64,000 nt of DNA, from assembly GCF_018131075.1 (NCBI RefSeq), contig NZ_JAFCLS010000004.1:62001-126000 (forward strand), given 5' to 3'. The DNA is from Bradyrhizobium sp. JYMT SZCCT0428. GTDB taxonomy: Bacteria > Pseudomonadota > Alphaproteobacteria > Rhizobiales > Xanthobacteraceae. Positions 8,824 to 16,944 of this stretch are shown here, in pieces. The number at the start of each line of letters is the position of its first letter. The first letter of the stretch is position 1. The translations under genes and the position numbers were made by a program. The notes below the pieces were generated by a model, which ran no database searches, was not told the DNA's origin, and worked only from the letters and a program-made list of their open reading frames with translations.

Positions 8824-10575
8824 CTATTCGGGAATGCCGGCCTTGATCAAGCCCTCCGCGAACACCTCGCAATGGGCGAAGCCGCGCAGATTGTTGCGCA
8901 GCACGCCCACCCTCAGCGGTGGCCCGACCTTGTTGCGGCGGACGGTGAATTCCTCCGCCTCTTCGATCAAGCCGAGATGCCCGCAGCAGCTGATGAGCGC
9001 ATTGTAGTGCCCGGCGAATTCGGCATCGGCGGCGACCGATGCCCGGACATATGGCAGCGCCTCCGCAAAGCGCCGCGCCGCGAGCAACGCCAAACCGTGG
9101 ATCGTGGTGTAAAGGCCGGCAAAGGAATCCAATGGGCTCATGCGAAGCGCTTTTGCAGTTTCGGCGATCGCATCATCGAAGCGACCCGCGCGCAACAACG
9201 CCCAGCCATAAGCCGTGCGCGCGAGCGCGAAGCTGGGATTGAGGTTGAGGGCGGCCTGGTGCTCGGCCAGCGCGCGCTGGTGTTGGCAGGAGGTGCTCAA
9301 GTTGAGGCCGACGGTCATGTGGGCCCACGGCTCGCTCTGGTCGAGGCGCAACGCCTCCTGGGCGTGCAAGGCGCTCTGCCTGTAGCCCTCGGAGCGGTCT
9401 TCAACGTAATAGTAGAGCGTGGCCCACCAGATCGCCCAGCTGAGTGTGGCGTGCGCTCGCGCATAGTTCGGGTCGATCTCTATGGCGCGGCGCAGCAAGC
9501 GTTGCGCCTCTTCGTTGTGCTTGCGGCCAAACTTGTTAATGAGGTCGATGGCGCGGACCACGGGTCCCCAGACATCGACGCTTTCAGGCGGCTGTCGGGT
9601 GGCACGATAGCCCTCCTGGGCGTAGAGGTGCGGCTCGATCGCGGCAACGATGTTTTCCGTGATCTCGTCCTGGACCGTGAAGATGTCGTGCAGTTCACGA
9701 TCGTATTTCTCCGCCCAGATGTGCTTGGCCGTCTCGCCATCGATGAGCTGGCCCGTGATGCGGATGCGCTGGCCAGCCGTGCGTACGCTGCCCTCCAGGG
9801 CGTAGCGCACGCCCAGATCGCGGGCGATTGTCCTCACATCGACGGCTTTGTCTTTGTAGACAAAGGCCGAGTTGCGGGCGATGACGAAGAGCCAGCGAAG
9901 CCGGGACAGCGCTGTGGTGAGGTCCTCGGTGACGCCGTCCGCGAAGTACGCGCGCTCCGGATCGTCGCTGAGGTTCGTGAAAGGCAGGACCACGATGGAC
10001 GGCCTGTCCGGCAATGGAAGAGTTGGCGGAGCCGACGCGGCAGCGGCCAAGCCGACGTTGACCCGAAATACCTGCAACGGGTCAGCGATGTTTTTCAAAC
10101 GCTGCTCACCCATATCAGCGTACTGGGCGGCGATCTTACCCTTGACCTGTTCGTATGCGGAACGCGACAAGCAGATTCCGCCGGGTTCAGCAATTCCTTC
10201 GAGTCGCGCTGCGATATTGACACCATCGCCCAGAATGTCATCGCCCTCGACCAGCACCTCGCCGAGATTGATGCCGATGCGGTACAGCACGCGCTGTTCC
10301 GCGATCAGCTTGGCGTTGCGTCGGACCATTAGCTTCTGCATTTTGATAGCGCATTCGACCGCTGCCACCACCGATGGGAACTCAATGAGCACGCCGTCGC
10401 CCATGGTCTTGAAAATCCGTCCGTCGTGCTTTCCGACGATCGGCCGCATTGCCGCTAGATGGTCACGCAAGCGGCGCGCTGTCCCTGCCTCGTCCAAGCC
10501 CATGAGTCGGCTGTAACCAGCCACATCGGCGGCAAGGATCGCTGCAAGCCTGCGTTCGACCCGCTGCTGTGCCAT
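8824..10575 (-). CDS. Class III adenylate/guanylate cyclase with TolB-like and TPR domains
   Basis: 583 aa. Residues 10-175 form a class III nucleotide cyclase domain: metal-binding Asp17 in AAILAADVAGYS and Asp60 in TMGDGVLIEF, then DILGDGVNIAARLE with the transition-state Asn. Residues about 195-310 (IVVLPFTNLSDDPERAYFADG, then LGVRYALEGSVR) match the TolB-like segment that commonly links such cyclases to TPRs. The remainder consists of TPR repeats (AIEIDPNYARAHATLSWA, LALNPSFALARTAYGWA-like units). The enzyme makes cAMP (or cGMP) from NTP in the cytoplasm, with the TPR part as presumed sensor or partner surface. Multi-copy cyclases of this architecture are common in Bradyrhizobium. It is monocistronic. 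Confidence 0.9.
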   Translation of the reverse strand: MAQQRVERRLAAILAADVAGYSRLMGLDEAGTARRLRDHLAAMRPIVGKHDGRIFKTMGDGVLIEFPSVVAAVECAIKMQKLMVRRNAKLIAEQRVLYRIGINLGEVLVEGDDILGDGVNIAARLEGIAEPGGICLSRSAYEQVKGKIAAQYADMGEQRLKNIADPLQVFRVNVGLAAAASAPPTLPLPDRPSIVVLPFTNLSDDPERAYFADGVTEDLTTALSRLRWLFVIARNSAFVYKDKAVDVRTIARDLGVRYALEGSVRTAGQRIRITGQLIDGETAKHIWAEKYDRELHDIFTVQDEITENIVAAIEPHLYAQEGYRATRQPPESVDVWGPVVRAIDLINKFGRKHNEEAQRLLRRAIEIDPNYARAHATLSWAIWWATLYYYVEDRSEGYRQSALHAQEALRLDQSEPWAHMTVGLNLSTSCQHQRALAEHQAALNLNPSFALARTAYGWALLRAGRFDDAIAETAKALRMSPLDSFAGLYTTIHGLALLAARRFAEALPYVRASVAADAEFAGHYNALISCCGHLGLIEEAEEFTVRRNKVGPPLRVGVLRNNLRGFAHCEVFAEGLIKAGIPE

Positions 10576-10683
10576 GGACTGCTCTCCAGGCTACGGCTTG
10601 CGGCAACTGTACCACAATGAGCGCACGGCTATCACCACGGGGGCGATATCTGGTTCTGCCGCCGCCTTTTGCAGGTATGTCTG

Positions 10684-10945
10684 TTATGGGTCATTCGCAA
10701 CCGCGTCGAGCAAGTCCGCAATCCGCTGAAAGCGGAAGTAGACCACATCCGAACCAGCACCCATCGAAATTCGGCCGCCAGTCGCGCATTTCTCGTGCCG
10801 CTTCGTCACATCGCCGATCGTGGGGAATGAGGACGATCCCACCATCATGGCACGCGCCAGCCTTAGGCTTCGCGCTTCGCAGACGGCGCGACGCTTCGGA
10901 TCCTCGATCAGTTCGAGGCGATCAGAAGCAGACATCGCAGCGGCC
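10684..10945 (-). pseudogene. Decayed duplicate of the mtnK 3' end
   Basis: The minus strand here encodes LELIEDPKRRAVCEARSLRL then ARAMMV and SFPTIGDVTKR, which aligns with the C-terminus of intact MtnK (FELIEDPKRRAVCEAGSLRL, ARAML, SFASIGAVTRA). The reading frame then breaks by one base: in the neighbouring frame it continues AREMRDWRPNFDG, matching AREVRDWQPDF of MtnK. Both copies are also followed by the same short noncoding motif (CCGCAATCCGC-GAAAGCGG). The region is therefore a truncated, frameshifted partial copy, about 1 kb from the functional gene. No start codon or upstream mtnK sequence is recognisable. Confidence 0.75.
10710..10742. repeat. Short hairpin repeat, copy 1
   Basis: Contains CCGCAATCCGCTGAAAGCGG with a CCGCT-GAA-AGCGG hairpin. 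A second copy lies at 11729-11761, and each sits just beyond an mtnK 3' end. In reverse it reads as the peptide-like VYFRFQRIADL seen in spurious frames, a common intergenic repeat style in this lineage. Confidence 0.6.
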
Positions 10946-11095
10946 TTAAGTGAGCGGTCAGCGCTCTCTTGGCCAGCATGTCGATGGCGGGTCATCGGTA
11001 GATATTTTTTCAACCCTAGGTAGCGCAATTCGGAATGTATGGTACCGTGCACTTATCGGAACGGCATTTCCGTTCCGGATTTGGAAGGACATGTC

Positions 11096-11693
11096 ATGAG
11101 ATTGTCGTCAAGCCTTGTCGCGCCCTCAGCTGTCGCTATCCTATCAACTGCATTGTTGTGCGGCCTGAGCGGTACGGCAATGTCGCAAACCGCAACGGGC
11201 TCAACCACCCCGCTTCCTGCCGTCACGGTCGACGCGCCGAAGCAGGTGGCAAGGCCGCTTCGGCCGGCGGTAAGGTCACAAAGGCCCGCTCGGGTGGCAC
11301 ACACGGTTGCATCTCCCCGGAGATCGCCAGCCGCGGCAATACGATCGACTTCGCCAGGTGCCATACTGGCGGGGCCAGGTACAACCATGGAGAAGCTTGC
11401 CGCGTTCGAGAAAATCTCCAACAATTGCAACGATGGTTGCCAAACAAGTTTCAAGTACGGCAACCAACCCTGGAATGGATGCTCGGTGTCCGGGGGGGTC
11501 CGCCTCCTTTTTCGCCAACGTGCAGAAACGTACACACAACTACAAAACCTATGCTGAGTGCCAGAACAGCCGACTGTTTTTGGGTGGGAGCAACGCTGGC
11601 GCCTGGTGGTATTGCAGCAGCCTGCTCGCCGGAGGGAAGTTGGCCGGGGAGAAGCCTCAGGTCGCCGAACTCAAGCGATCAGGACGTCGCTAG
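11096..11693 (+). pseudogene. Frameshifted small secreted Cys/Trp-containing protein
   Basis: The frame starting at ATG 11096 opens with a signal peptide (RLSSSLVAPSAVAILSTALL, cleavage near AMSQ), a LPAVTVDAPKQ segment and a basic Ala/Arg linker. EKLAAFEKISNNCNDGCQTS and PWNGCSVSGG then lead to a junk end. The neighbouring frame supplies FSPTCRNV at about 11506-11532. The third frame supplies HNYKTYAECQNSRLFLG and AWWYCSSLLAGGKL down to the stop at 11693. Joined, these give one coherent cysteine-rich domain. The second break coincides with a CA-repeat (GTACACACAACTAC), consistent with a +2 slip. The gene therefore appears broken by two frameshifts; assembly error is possible. Function unknown, presumably periplasmic or secreted. 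Confidence 0.6.
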
Positions 11694-11728
11694 TTCATAA
11701 CTGCCCGCTGGCTGCGCAAGTCCGGCCA

Positions 11729-11761
11729 TGTCCGCAATCCGCCGAAAGCGGACGTAGATCA
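11729..11761. repeat. Short hairpin repeat, copy 2
   Basis: CCGCAATCCGCCGAAAGCGG with a CCGC-CGAAA-GCGG type hairpin, matching the copy at 10710-10742 with few changes. It sits just downstream of the 3' end of intact mtnK. It belongs to a short noncoding repeat whose role is unknown. Confidence 0.6.
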
Positions 11762-11782
11762 TGCTTGGCCAGCCGTTCGTCC

Positions 11783-13093
11783 TTACTCCCTGAAATCCGG
11801 CTGCCAGTCGCGCACTTCCCGCGCCGCCCGGGTGACGGCGCCGATGGACGCAAACGACACCGGGTCCAGCAGCATCGCCCGCGCCAGACGCAGGCTTCCC
11901 GCTTCGCAGACGGCGCGGCGCTTCGGATCCTCGATCAGTTCGAAGTCGATATTGTGCGCGAGACCAAGGATGCGGCGGATGATCTTCGCTGCGGCAAACC
12001 CGACGGTGTCGGCAAACAGCTTCGCCATATAGGCCTGCCGCTCGGCCTCGAGGCGCGCCGTCCCGCCTGGTCCGGCAAACAGCGATATGGGATAGGCGTC
12101 GCCCTTCGCTTCCGTGCGCCAGAGTTCGACGAACTTGCGCGCGAATTCCGTCCATACGCCTTCGACCGTCTCCAGCAGCCATGTCTCGAAGGCGCGCCGA
12201 TCGCCGGGCGACGTTTCGTGGCCGCTGGAGGCCAGATAGCCCATCAGGAGATTTGCGATCACGGCGCCGATATCGAAGCCCATCGGCCCATAGAATGCGA
12301 ACTCGGGATCGATCACCCGCGTTTCGCGCTGCGTCACCATGATCGAGCCGGTATGAAGATCGCCGTGGATCAGCGCCTCCGGCGAGGCCATGAACTTCAG
12401 CTTGAGCCTGCTGATCGCGACATGAATATCCAAGTCTTCGCGAAAGCGCGCCGCGGTCGTATCCAGCCAGGGTGAGGTCCAGCGGTTCTGTTCGGCGACG
12501 CGGTAGGGATCGGTGAAGATCAGGTCCTCGGTGATCTTGCACAGCGCATGATTGCCGGCGAAGGCGGCAATGCCCTCCTTCTTTTCGGCGGCGGGGACCG
12601 CGAGATCGGAGCTGAAGAACAGCGTTCGCGCCAAAAACGTCGTGATGTCTTCGACAAAACGCGGATAAGTCGTCCCGGCCACCAGCCCCTTGCGCATGAT
12701 GATATGCGGCTCAAGAAACTCCATCGCGATCAGGGCAAGCACCTCATCGTGGTGGAGCACCGCCGGCACCAGGGCGGGCGCCAGCCGGGCCTGATGGGTG
12801 AGCGCCAGATGTTCATAATGCGAGCGCGACAGCGGCAGCGGCCAGCTCTCGCCGACCAGGCGCACATAGGGCAGCGCCTGCTTGACGGCGATGCTGCCAG
12901 CCCCGCCGCGCACGATGAAGACAAGGTTGAGATTGCCGTCGCCGACCTCGCTGATCGACCAGGTTGCCGGCGCACCGCCAAGCTGGCTTGCGATCGCGGG
13001 AAGCTGCGCGAGATAGTCGCGCAGATCGGCCTCTCGCAGAATTCGGTATTGGTCCGGCCGAGGGGTATCCAACACTCGCTCTTGTGCGGTCAT
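11783..13093 (-). CDS. mtnK: S-methyl-5-thioribose kinase
   Basis: 436 aa. It phosphorylates methylthioribose with ATP in the methionine salvage pathway. It has an aminoglycoside-phosphotransferase-like kinase fold: glycine-rich GDGNLNLVF (51-59), a catalytic loop HGDLHTGS (243-250, the usual HGDxHxGN variant) and the metal-binding IDPEFAFYGPMGFD (261-274), all characteristic of MtnK. Length fits the family (about 400-430). The usual partner mtnA is not adjacent in this window. The start ATG at 13093 lies 39 bp downstream of the preceding gene's stop on the same strand. A degenerate copy of its last about 60 codons lies at 10684-10945. Confidence 0.92.
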   Translation of the reverse strand: MTAQERVLDTPRPDQYRILREADLRDYLAQLPAIASQLGGAPATWSISEVGDGNLNLVFIVRGGAGSIAVKQALPYVRLVGESWPLPLSRSHYEHLALTHQARLAPALVPAVLHHDEVLALIAMEFLEPHIIMRKGLVAGTTYPRFVEDITTFLARTLFFSSDLAVPAAEKKEGIAAFAGNHALCKITEDLIFTDPYRVAEQNRWTSPWLDTTAARFREDLDIHVAISRLKLKFMASPEALIHGDLHTGSIMVTQRETRVIDPEFAFYGPMGFDIGAVIANLLMGYLASSGHETSPGDRRAFETWLLETVEGVWTEFARKFVELWRTEAKGDAYPISLFAGPGGTARLEAERQAYMAKLFADTVGFAAAKIIRRILGLAHNIDFELIEDPKRRAVCEAGSLRLARAMLLDPVSFASIGAVTRAAREVRDWQPDFRE

Positions 13094-13132
13094 CGGTCGT
13101 CGCCTCCGGTTGTTGGCGCCTGAGCTTCGGTT

Positions 13133-13480
13133 TCACTCCCGCTCGAGGAAGTTGGAGCCGATGTCGGCCTTTTTCTTGATCGGATCGTAGTCGCAGTAGA
13201 CGCTGTCGGCGACCAGCGTGTAGCTCGCGATGATCGTGTCCTTGTTGAGCTTGACCGAATTCAGGCCGATCGCCGCGGTCTGTTTGCCGCCGTTCCATTT
13301 GAACGGCGTCGAGCTCTGCGCCTTCTCGCAGGCCACGACCGCGTCGGGAAAGACCGCCTGTTCGACGAAGGCTTTCACCGTTCGAAGCTGGTTCAGCGTC
13401 TTCCAGTTCATGTAGAACGACCCGCCAAGGCCGGCGGCGAGCAGGATCACCAGAGCGATCATGATGCGTTGAAAAGTCAT
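13133..13480 (-). CDS. Membrane-anchored hypothetical protein
   Basis: 115 aa. One N-terminal hydrophobic segment (residues 5-24, RIMIALVILLAAGLGGSFYM) anchors a soluble domain of about 90 residues, which should be periplasmic. Features include ACEKAQSS and VYCDYDP, giving two cysteines that could form a disulphide. I do not recognise the family. It lies between the DUF1467 gene (72 bp away) and mtnK on the same strand. Confidence 0.65.
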   Translation of the reverse strand: MTFQRIMIALVILLAAGLGGSFYMNWKTLNQLRTVKAFVEQAVFPDAVVACEKAQSSTPFKWNGGKQTAAIGLNSVKLNKDTIIASYTLVADSVYCDYDPIKKKADIGSNFLERE

Positions 13481-13552
13481 TTCTGTTCTCCCGGCAAGCT
13501 AGTGCCTGGCCTCGCCGCGCCGCATGTGTGCATTGAGGTACTCAAATTGCCC

Positions 13553-13828
13553 CTAGAACGGCGTCCCCATCAGCTTGGCCAGCCGCTCGATATTAAAGAA
13601 TCCCTGATAATAGGCCCACATCGCGATGGCGAAAATGACCGCCGATATGATCGTGGTCCAGATCAGCTTGCCACCCATCCGCGCCAGGACCGGCGCGCCG
13701 GGATCGGTGCCGGGGGCGCCCTCGCCGTCCTCGTGCTGGCTGCGCACGCCGAACGGCAGCGTCACGAACAGCACGACCCACCACAACACGAAGTAGATCG
13801 CGAACATCGTCGAGATGTTGTAGGCCAT
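13553..13828 (-). CDS. DUF1467 family small membrane protein
   Basis: 91 aa with two membrane segments: residues 8-27 (MFAIYFVLWWVVLFVTLPFG) and about 55-75 (IWTTIISAVIFAIAMWAYYQ). The WWVVLFVTLPFGVRSQ motif followed by a Gly/Pro-rich cytoplasmic loop is the hallmark of DUF1467, an alphaproteobacterial family of unknown function. In this lineage it commonly follows mce and precedes proS, but no proS is seen here. A palindromic repeat separates it from mce. Confidence 0.8.
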   Translation of the reverse strand: MAYNISTMFAIYFVLWWVVLFVTLPFGVRSQHEDGEGAPGTDPGAPVLARMGGKLIWTTIISAVIFAIAMWAYYQGFFNIERLAKLMGTPF

Positions 13829-13875
13829 CAGATCATGCTCCGATTTGATCGGATCATGATCTGATGCTCACATTT

Positions 13876-13950
13876 GAGCATGATCTCCGCGCAAACGCGT
13901 TCCGCGTTTGTCGCGAGGGAAAACCGGTGTCCACTTTTCCGGATCATGCT
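13876..13950. repeat. Palindromic intergenic repeat (GATCATG-ended), copy 1
   Basis: The ends are inverted: AGCATGATC (13877-13885) and GATCATGCT (13942-13950). Inside are a small hairpin AAACGCG-TTC-CGCGTTT and the block GAAAACCGG-GTCCACTTTTC. A shorter copy is at 16895-16943. This is a dispersed intergenic palindrome typical of Bradyrhizobium and relatives (REP-like). It sits between mce and DUF1467 inside the operon, so it is transcribed and could stabilise mRNA ends. Confidence 0.75.
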
Positions 13951-13953
13951 GTT

Positions 13954-14358
13954 TCAGGCCTGTTCGATTTCGACGAGCGCGCCGGAAAAATCCTTCGGAT
14001 GAAAAAACAGCACCGGCTTGCCGTGCGCGCCGATCTTGGGCACGCCGTCGCCGAGCACGCGCGCGCCCTCGCTGATCAGCTTGTCGCGCGCCGCGATGAT
14101 GTCGGGCACGTCGTAGCAGATATGATGGATGCCGCCGTCGGCGTTGCGCTCGACGAATTTGGCGATCGGTGACGCGTCGCCGAGCGGCTGGATGAACTCG
14201 ATCTTGGTGTTCGGCAGCGTCACGAACACGGTGATGACGCCATGCTCCGGCAGCGGCACCGCGCCGGAGATTTCGGCGCCGAATGCGCCACCATAAATCC
14301 TGGCCGCCTTCTCGGCGTCCTTGACCGCGATCGCGACATGATTGAGCCGACCCAGCAT
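13954..14358 (-). CDS. mce: Methylmalonyl-CoA epimerase
   Basis: 134 aa, a vicinal-oxygen-chelate fold protein that interconverts (R)- and (S)-methylmalonyl-CoA in the propionyl-CoA pathway. Visible landmarks are LNHVAIAV (metal His7), GGIHHICYDV (second metal His) and FSGALVEIEQ (metal Glu near the C-terminus), at the usual family length. It is 40 bp downstream of rnj on the same strand, an order commonly seen in this lineage. The mutase is not in the window. Confidence 0.9.
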   Translation of the reverse strand: MLGRLNHVAIAVKDAEKAARIYGGAFGAEISGAVPLPEHGVITVFVTLPNTKIEFIQPLGDASPIAKFVERNADGGIHHICYDVPDIIAARDKLISEGARVLGDGVPKIGAHGKPVLFFHPKDFSGALVEIEQA

Positions 14359-14398
14359 CGTAGCTCCTCCCTTATTGCCCAGTTCCGCGGAACACGCG

Positions 14399-16069
14399 CT
14401 AGATCGTCAGCACATGCACGAGACAGATCGGCTTCTTGCCCCAATGTTCGTTCAGCACGGCACGTACCGCACGGCGCACCGATTCCGCGGTCGCATCCGC
14501 ATCGCGCCGCCGCGCCCGCGGCAGGCCTTCCACGGTCGATACCACCACATCGAACACGATATCGTCGAGGGGTTCGCCGGCCGTATTCTTCTCGGGGATG
14601 CCGACCAGATCGACCTCGGGATCGTCGGCCAACTCGCCCTTGTCGGTCATCGCGATCGCCACGAAGGCACAGCCGGCAAATCCCATCCGTCGCCGCTCCA
14701 CCACGGCGCGCGATTTGGAATCTTCCAGGATGGTGCCATCCTTGTAGATCCGGCCCGAAGGCAGTTGGTCGATGATGCCGGGGTCGCCGGGGCCGAGCTT
14801 GACCAGGTCGCCATTCTTGCAAATCAGGACCTTCGGCACGCCAGCGGTACGCGCCAGCTTGGCATGCTCGGACAGATGCAGCGCTTCGCCATGCACGGGG
14901 ATCAGGAGCTGCGGACGCACCCAGGAGATCATGTCGCGCAGTTCGTCGCGGCGCGGATGGCCGGAGACATGGACCAGATCGGTGCGGTCGGTGATGACCT
15001 CGATGCCCTGCGTGACCAGGCCGTTGATGATGCTGCCGACCGCCTTCTCGTTGCCGGGAATGGTGCGCGAGGAGAAGATCACGCAGTCCCCCTTGTTCAG
15101 GGTTACCTGCGGATGGTCGTCATTGGCGATGCGCGCCAACGCCGCGCGCGGCTCGCCCTGGCTTCCCGTGCACAGCGCCAGCACCTTGTCGGGCGGGAAA
15201 TGGCCGTAAAGATCCGCGCCGCGGAAATTCTGCACGCCGTCAAGATAGCCGGTTTCGCGCGCGACCTGCACCACGCGTTCCATGGCACGCCCGACCACAA
15301 CGACCTCGCGGTCGGCGGCCTTGGCAGCGTCGGCGACCGCCTTCAGGCGCGCGACGTTGGAGGCGAAGGTGGTGACGGCGACCCGGCCCTTGGCGGCCTT
15401 TACCAATTTCGTAATGGTGGCGGCGACCTCGGTTTCCGAGGGCGAGCGCCCTTCCCGCACCGCATTGGTGGAATCCCCGACCAGCGCCAGCACGCCCTCG
15501 TCGCCCAGTTGGCGCAGGCGCCGCTCGTCGGTCGGCAGGCCGATGATCGGCGTCGGATCGATCTTCCAGTCGCCGGTGTGCAGCACGGTGCCGACCGAGG
15601 TGTGGATCGCCAGCGCGTGCGATTCCGGAATCGAATGCGCAACCGGGATAAATTCGACGTTGAACGGGCCGAGATGGACACGCCCGCCTGAAGGCACCAC
15701 CGTGACCGGGATTTTCGGCGGATTGCGCTCGGCCGCCAGTTTGGCCTCGAACAGCGCGGCGCTGAACTTGGTCGCGTAGATCTTGCACTGCAGCTTCGGC
15801 CAGAGATCGATGATGGCGCCGAAATGATCCTCGTGGGCGTGCGTCAGCACCAGCCCCATCAGGTTCTTGCGTTCCTTCTCCAGGAAGCGGATGTCGGGCA
15901 TGATCAGGTCGATACCCGGCAAATGCTCCTCGTCGCCAAAGGAGACGCCGAGATCGACCGCGAGCCAGGACCGCTGGTGGCGGTTGCCGAGCCCGTAGAT
16001 CGACAGGTTCATGCCGATCTCGCCGACGCCGCCGAGCGGCGCAAAGGTCAGTTCATCTGGTTTAGCCAT
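14399..16069 (-). CDS. rnj: Ribonuclease J
   Basis: 556 aa from ATG 16069; the frame is open 33 nt further upstream but would overlap birA. It is a metallo-beta-lactamase/beta-CASP nuclease: the zinc motif HAHEDH (residues 77-82), HTGDWKIDP, beta-CASP motifs GDSTNA and TGSQGEPRAALARI, VHVSGHPRRDEL and IPVHGE near the C-terminal part. RNase J is a combined 5'-3' exo- and endoribonuclease for rRNA maturation and mRNA decay; alphaproteobacteria often carry it beside RNase E. Its ATG is one base past the birA stop (TGATATG), so translation is probably coupled. Confidence 0.92.
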   Translation of the reverse strand: MAKPDELTFAPLGGVGEIGMNLSIYGLGNRHQRSWLAVDLGVSFGDEEHLPGIDLIMPDIRFLEKERKNLMGLVLTHAHEDHFGAIIDLWPKLQCKIYATKFSAALFEAKLAAERNPPKIPVTVVPSGGRVHLGPFNVEFIPVAHSIPESHALAIHTSVGTVLHTGDWKIDPTPIIGLPTDERRLRQLGDEGVLALVGDSTNAVREGRSPSETEVAATITKLVKAAKGRVAVTTFASNVARLKAVADAAKAADREVVVVGRAMERVVQVARETGYLDGVQNFRGADLYGHFPPDKVLALCTGSQGEPRAALARIANDDHPQVTLNKGDCVIFSSRTIPGNEKAVGSIINGLVTQGIEVITDRTDLVHVSGHPRRDELRDMISWVRPQLLIPVHGEALHLSEHAKLARTAGVPKVLICKNGDLVKLGPGDPGIIDQLPSGRIYKDGTILEDSKSRAVVERRRMGFAGCAFVAIAMTDKGELADDPEVDLVGIPEKNTAGEPLDDIVFDVVVSTVEGLPRARRRDADATAESVRRAVRAVLNEHWGKKPICLVHVLTI

Positions 16070-16070
16070 A

Positions 16071-16883
16071 TCAGGCAGCTCCCACGGAGGCCGCCGAGCC
16101 AAAATAAACCTCGCCCGCGGCGATCGGGAGGTGTTTGCCTTCTGCGGTCCGGACGATCAGGCAGCCGCTTTCATCTATCGTGTCGAACGTGCCAGCGATA
16201 GTCGCAGTTCCGGTCTGGATGGCGACCGGCTCTCCGAGGCCGGCGGCGCGCGCCAGCCACAGCCGGCGGATTTCAGCAAAACCGCGACCATTGTCCCAGA
16301 TGCCGCGGAATTCGACCCAGGCGTCCGACAGCACGGCGAACAGTTCCTCGGCGCCGACATGGACACCTAGCGCCGCCAGCGAAATGGCCGGCGTCGGCGT
16401 GCCCGTGGGGGCTGCGACCACATTGGTACCGATCCCGACCACGACGGCCAGCCGGTTGCCCGCGACAGCTTCGGCTTCGAGTGAAATACCGACCAGCTTC
16501 TGCTTCTCGACCAGTACGTCGTTCGGCCATTTCAGCTGGAATTTCAATGGGTCAGAGCCGGCCCTTCGCAGATTGGCCTCGATGCTCACCTGCTGCAGGG
16601 CGCTTGCGATCGCGAGCCCGGCGGCAAAGCCCAATGTCGCGGCAGTCGCGGGCGGGACGTCGATGATCTCGATAACACTGCTGGCAAGGTTGCCGCGCGG
16701 CGCGATCCAGGCGCGCTGGCGCCGTCCCTTTCCTGCCGTCTGCTCTGTCGTGACGAACCAAGTCGAGCCGGGCTCACCACTGCGGGCGTGCGCCATGGCC
16801 TCGGTATTGGTCGAGCCGACCTGGTCAAAGGCGGCGAGACGGTAACCCGCCGATAAGGCCCGGGAACCGAGCGCGAAGGTCAT
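16071..16883 (-). CDS. birA: Biotin--[acetyl-CoA-carboxylase] ligase (monofunctional)
   Basis: 270 aa. It activates biotin with ATP and attaches it to the carboxyl-carrier lysine of biotin enzymes. It shows the biotinyl-AMP loop GKGRRQRAW (51-59), QLKWPNDVLV, KLVGISLEAE and GIGTNV. There is no N-terminal DNA-binding HTH, so it is the non-repressor class. In this lineage birA is regularly placed after nuoN and before rnj, as here. The 61-bp gap to nuoN holds a palindromic repeat. Confidence 0.92.
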   Translation of the reverse strand: MTFALGSRALSAGYRLAAFDQVGSTNTEAMAHARSGEPGSTWFVTTEQTAGKGRRQRAWIAPRGNLASSVIEIIDVPPATAATLGFAAGLAIASALQQVSIEANLRRAGSDPLKFQLKWPNDVLVEKQKLVGISLEAEAVAGNRLAVVVGIGTNVVAAPTGTPTPAISLAALGVHVGAEELFAVLSDAWVEFRGIWDNGRGFAEIRRLWLARAAGLGEPVAIQTGTATIAGTFDTIDESGCLIVRTAEGKHLPIAAGEVYFGSAASVGAA

Positions 16884-16894
16884 TTCAAATTTCT

Positions 16895-16943
16895 GCGCAT
16901 GATCTTCTCCGAAAACCGGTTTCCACTTTTCGGGATCATGCGC
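16895..16943. repeat. Palindromic intergenic repeat (GATCATG-ended), copy 2
   Basis: GCGCATGATC (16895-16904) is inverted at GATCATGCGC (16934-16943), with GAAAACCGGTTTCCACTTTT between them. It shares this core with the copy at 13876-13950. It lies between nuoN and birA in the same transcription unit, so it may form a hairpin that sets the relative mRNA level of the two genes (inference). Confidence 0.8.
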
Positions 16944-16944
16944 G

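Noticed and set aside
8872..10332. Plus-strand frame of 486 codons over the cyclase gene
   Set aside because: It is antisense to a well-supported cyclase with catalytic motifs, and has no recognisable domain or Shine-Dalgarno.
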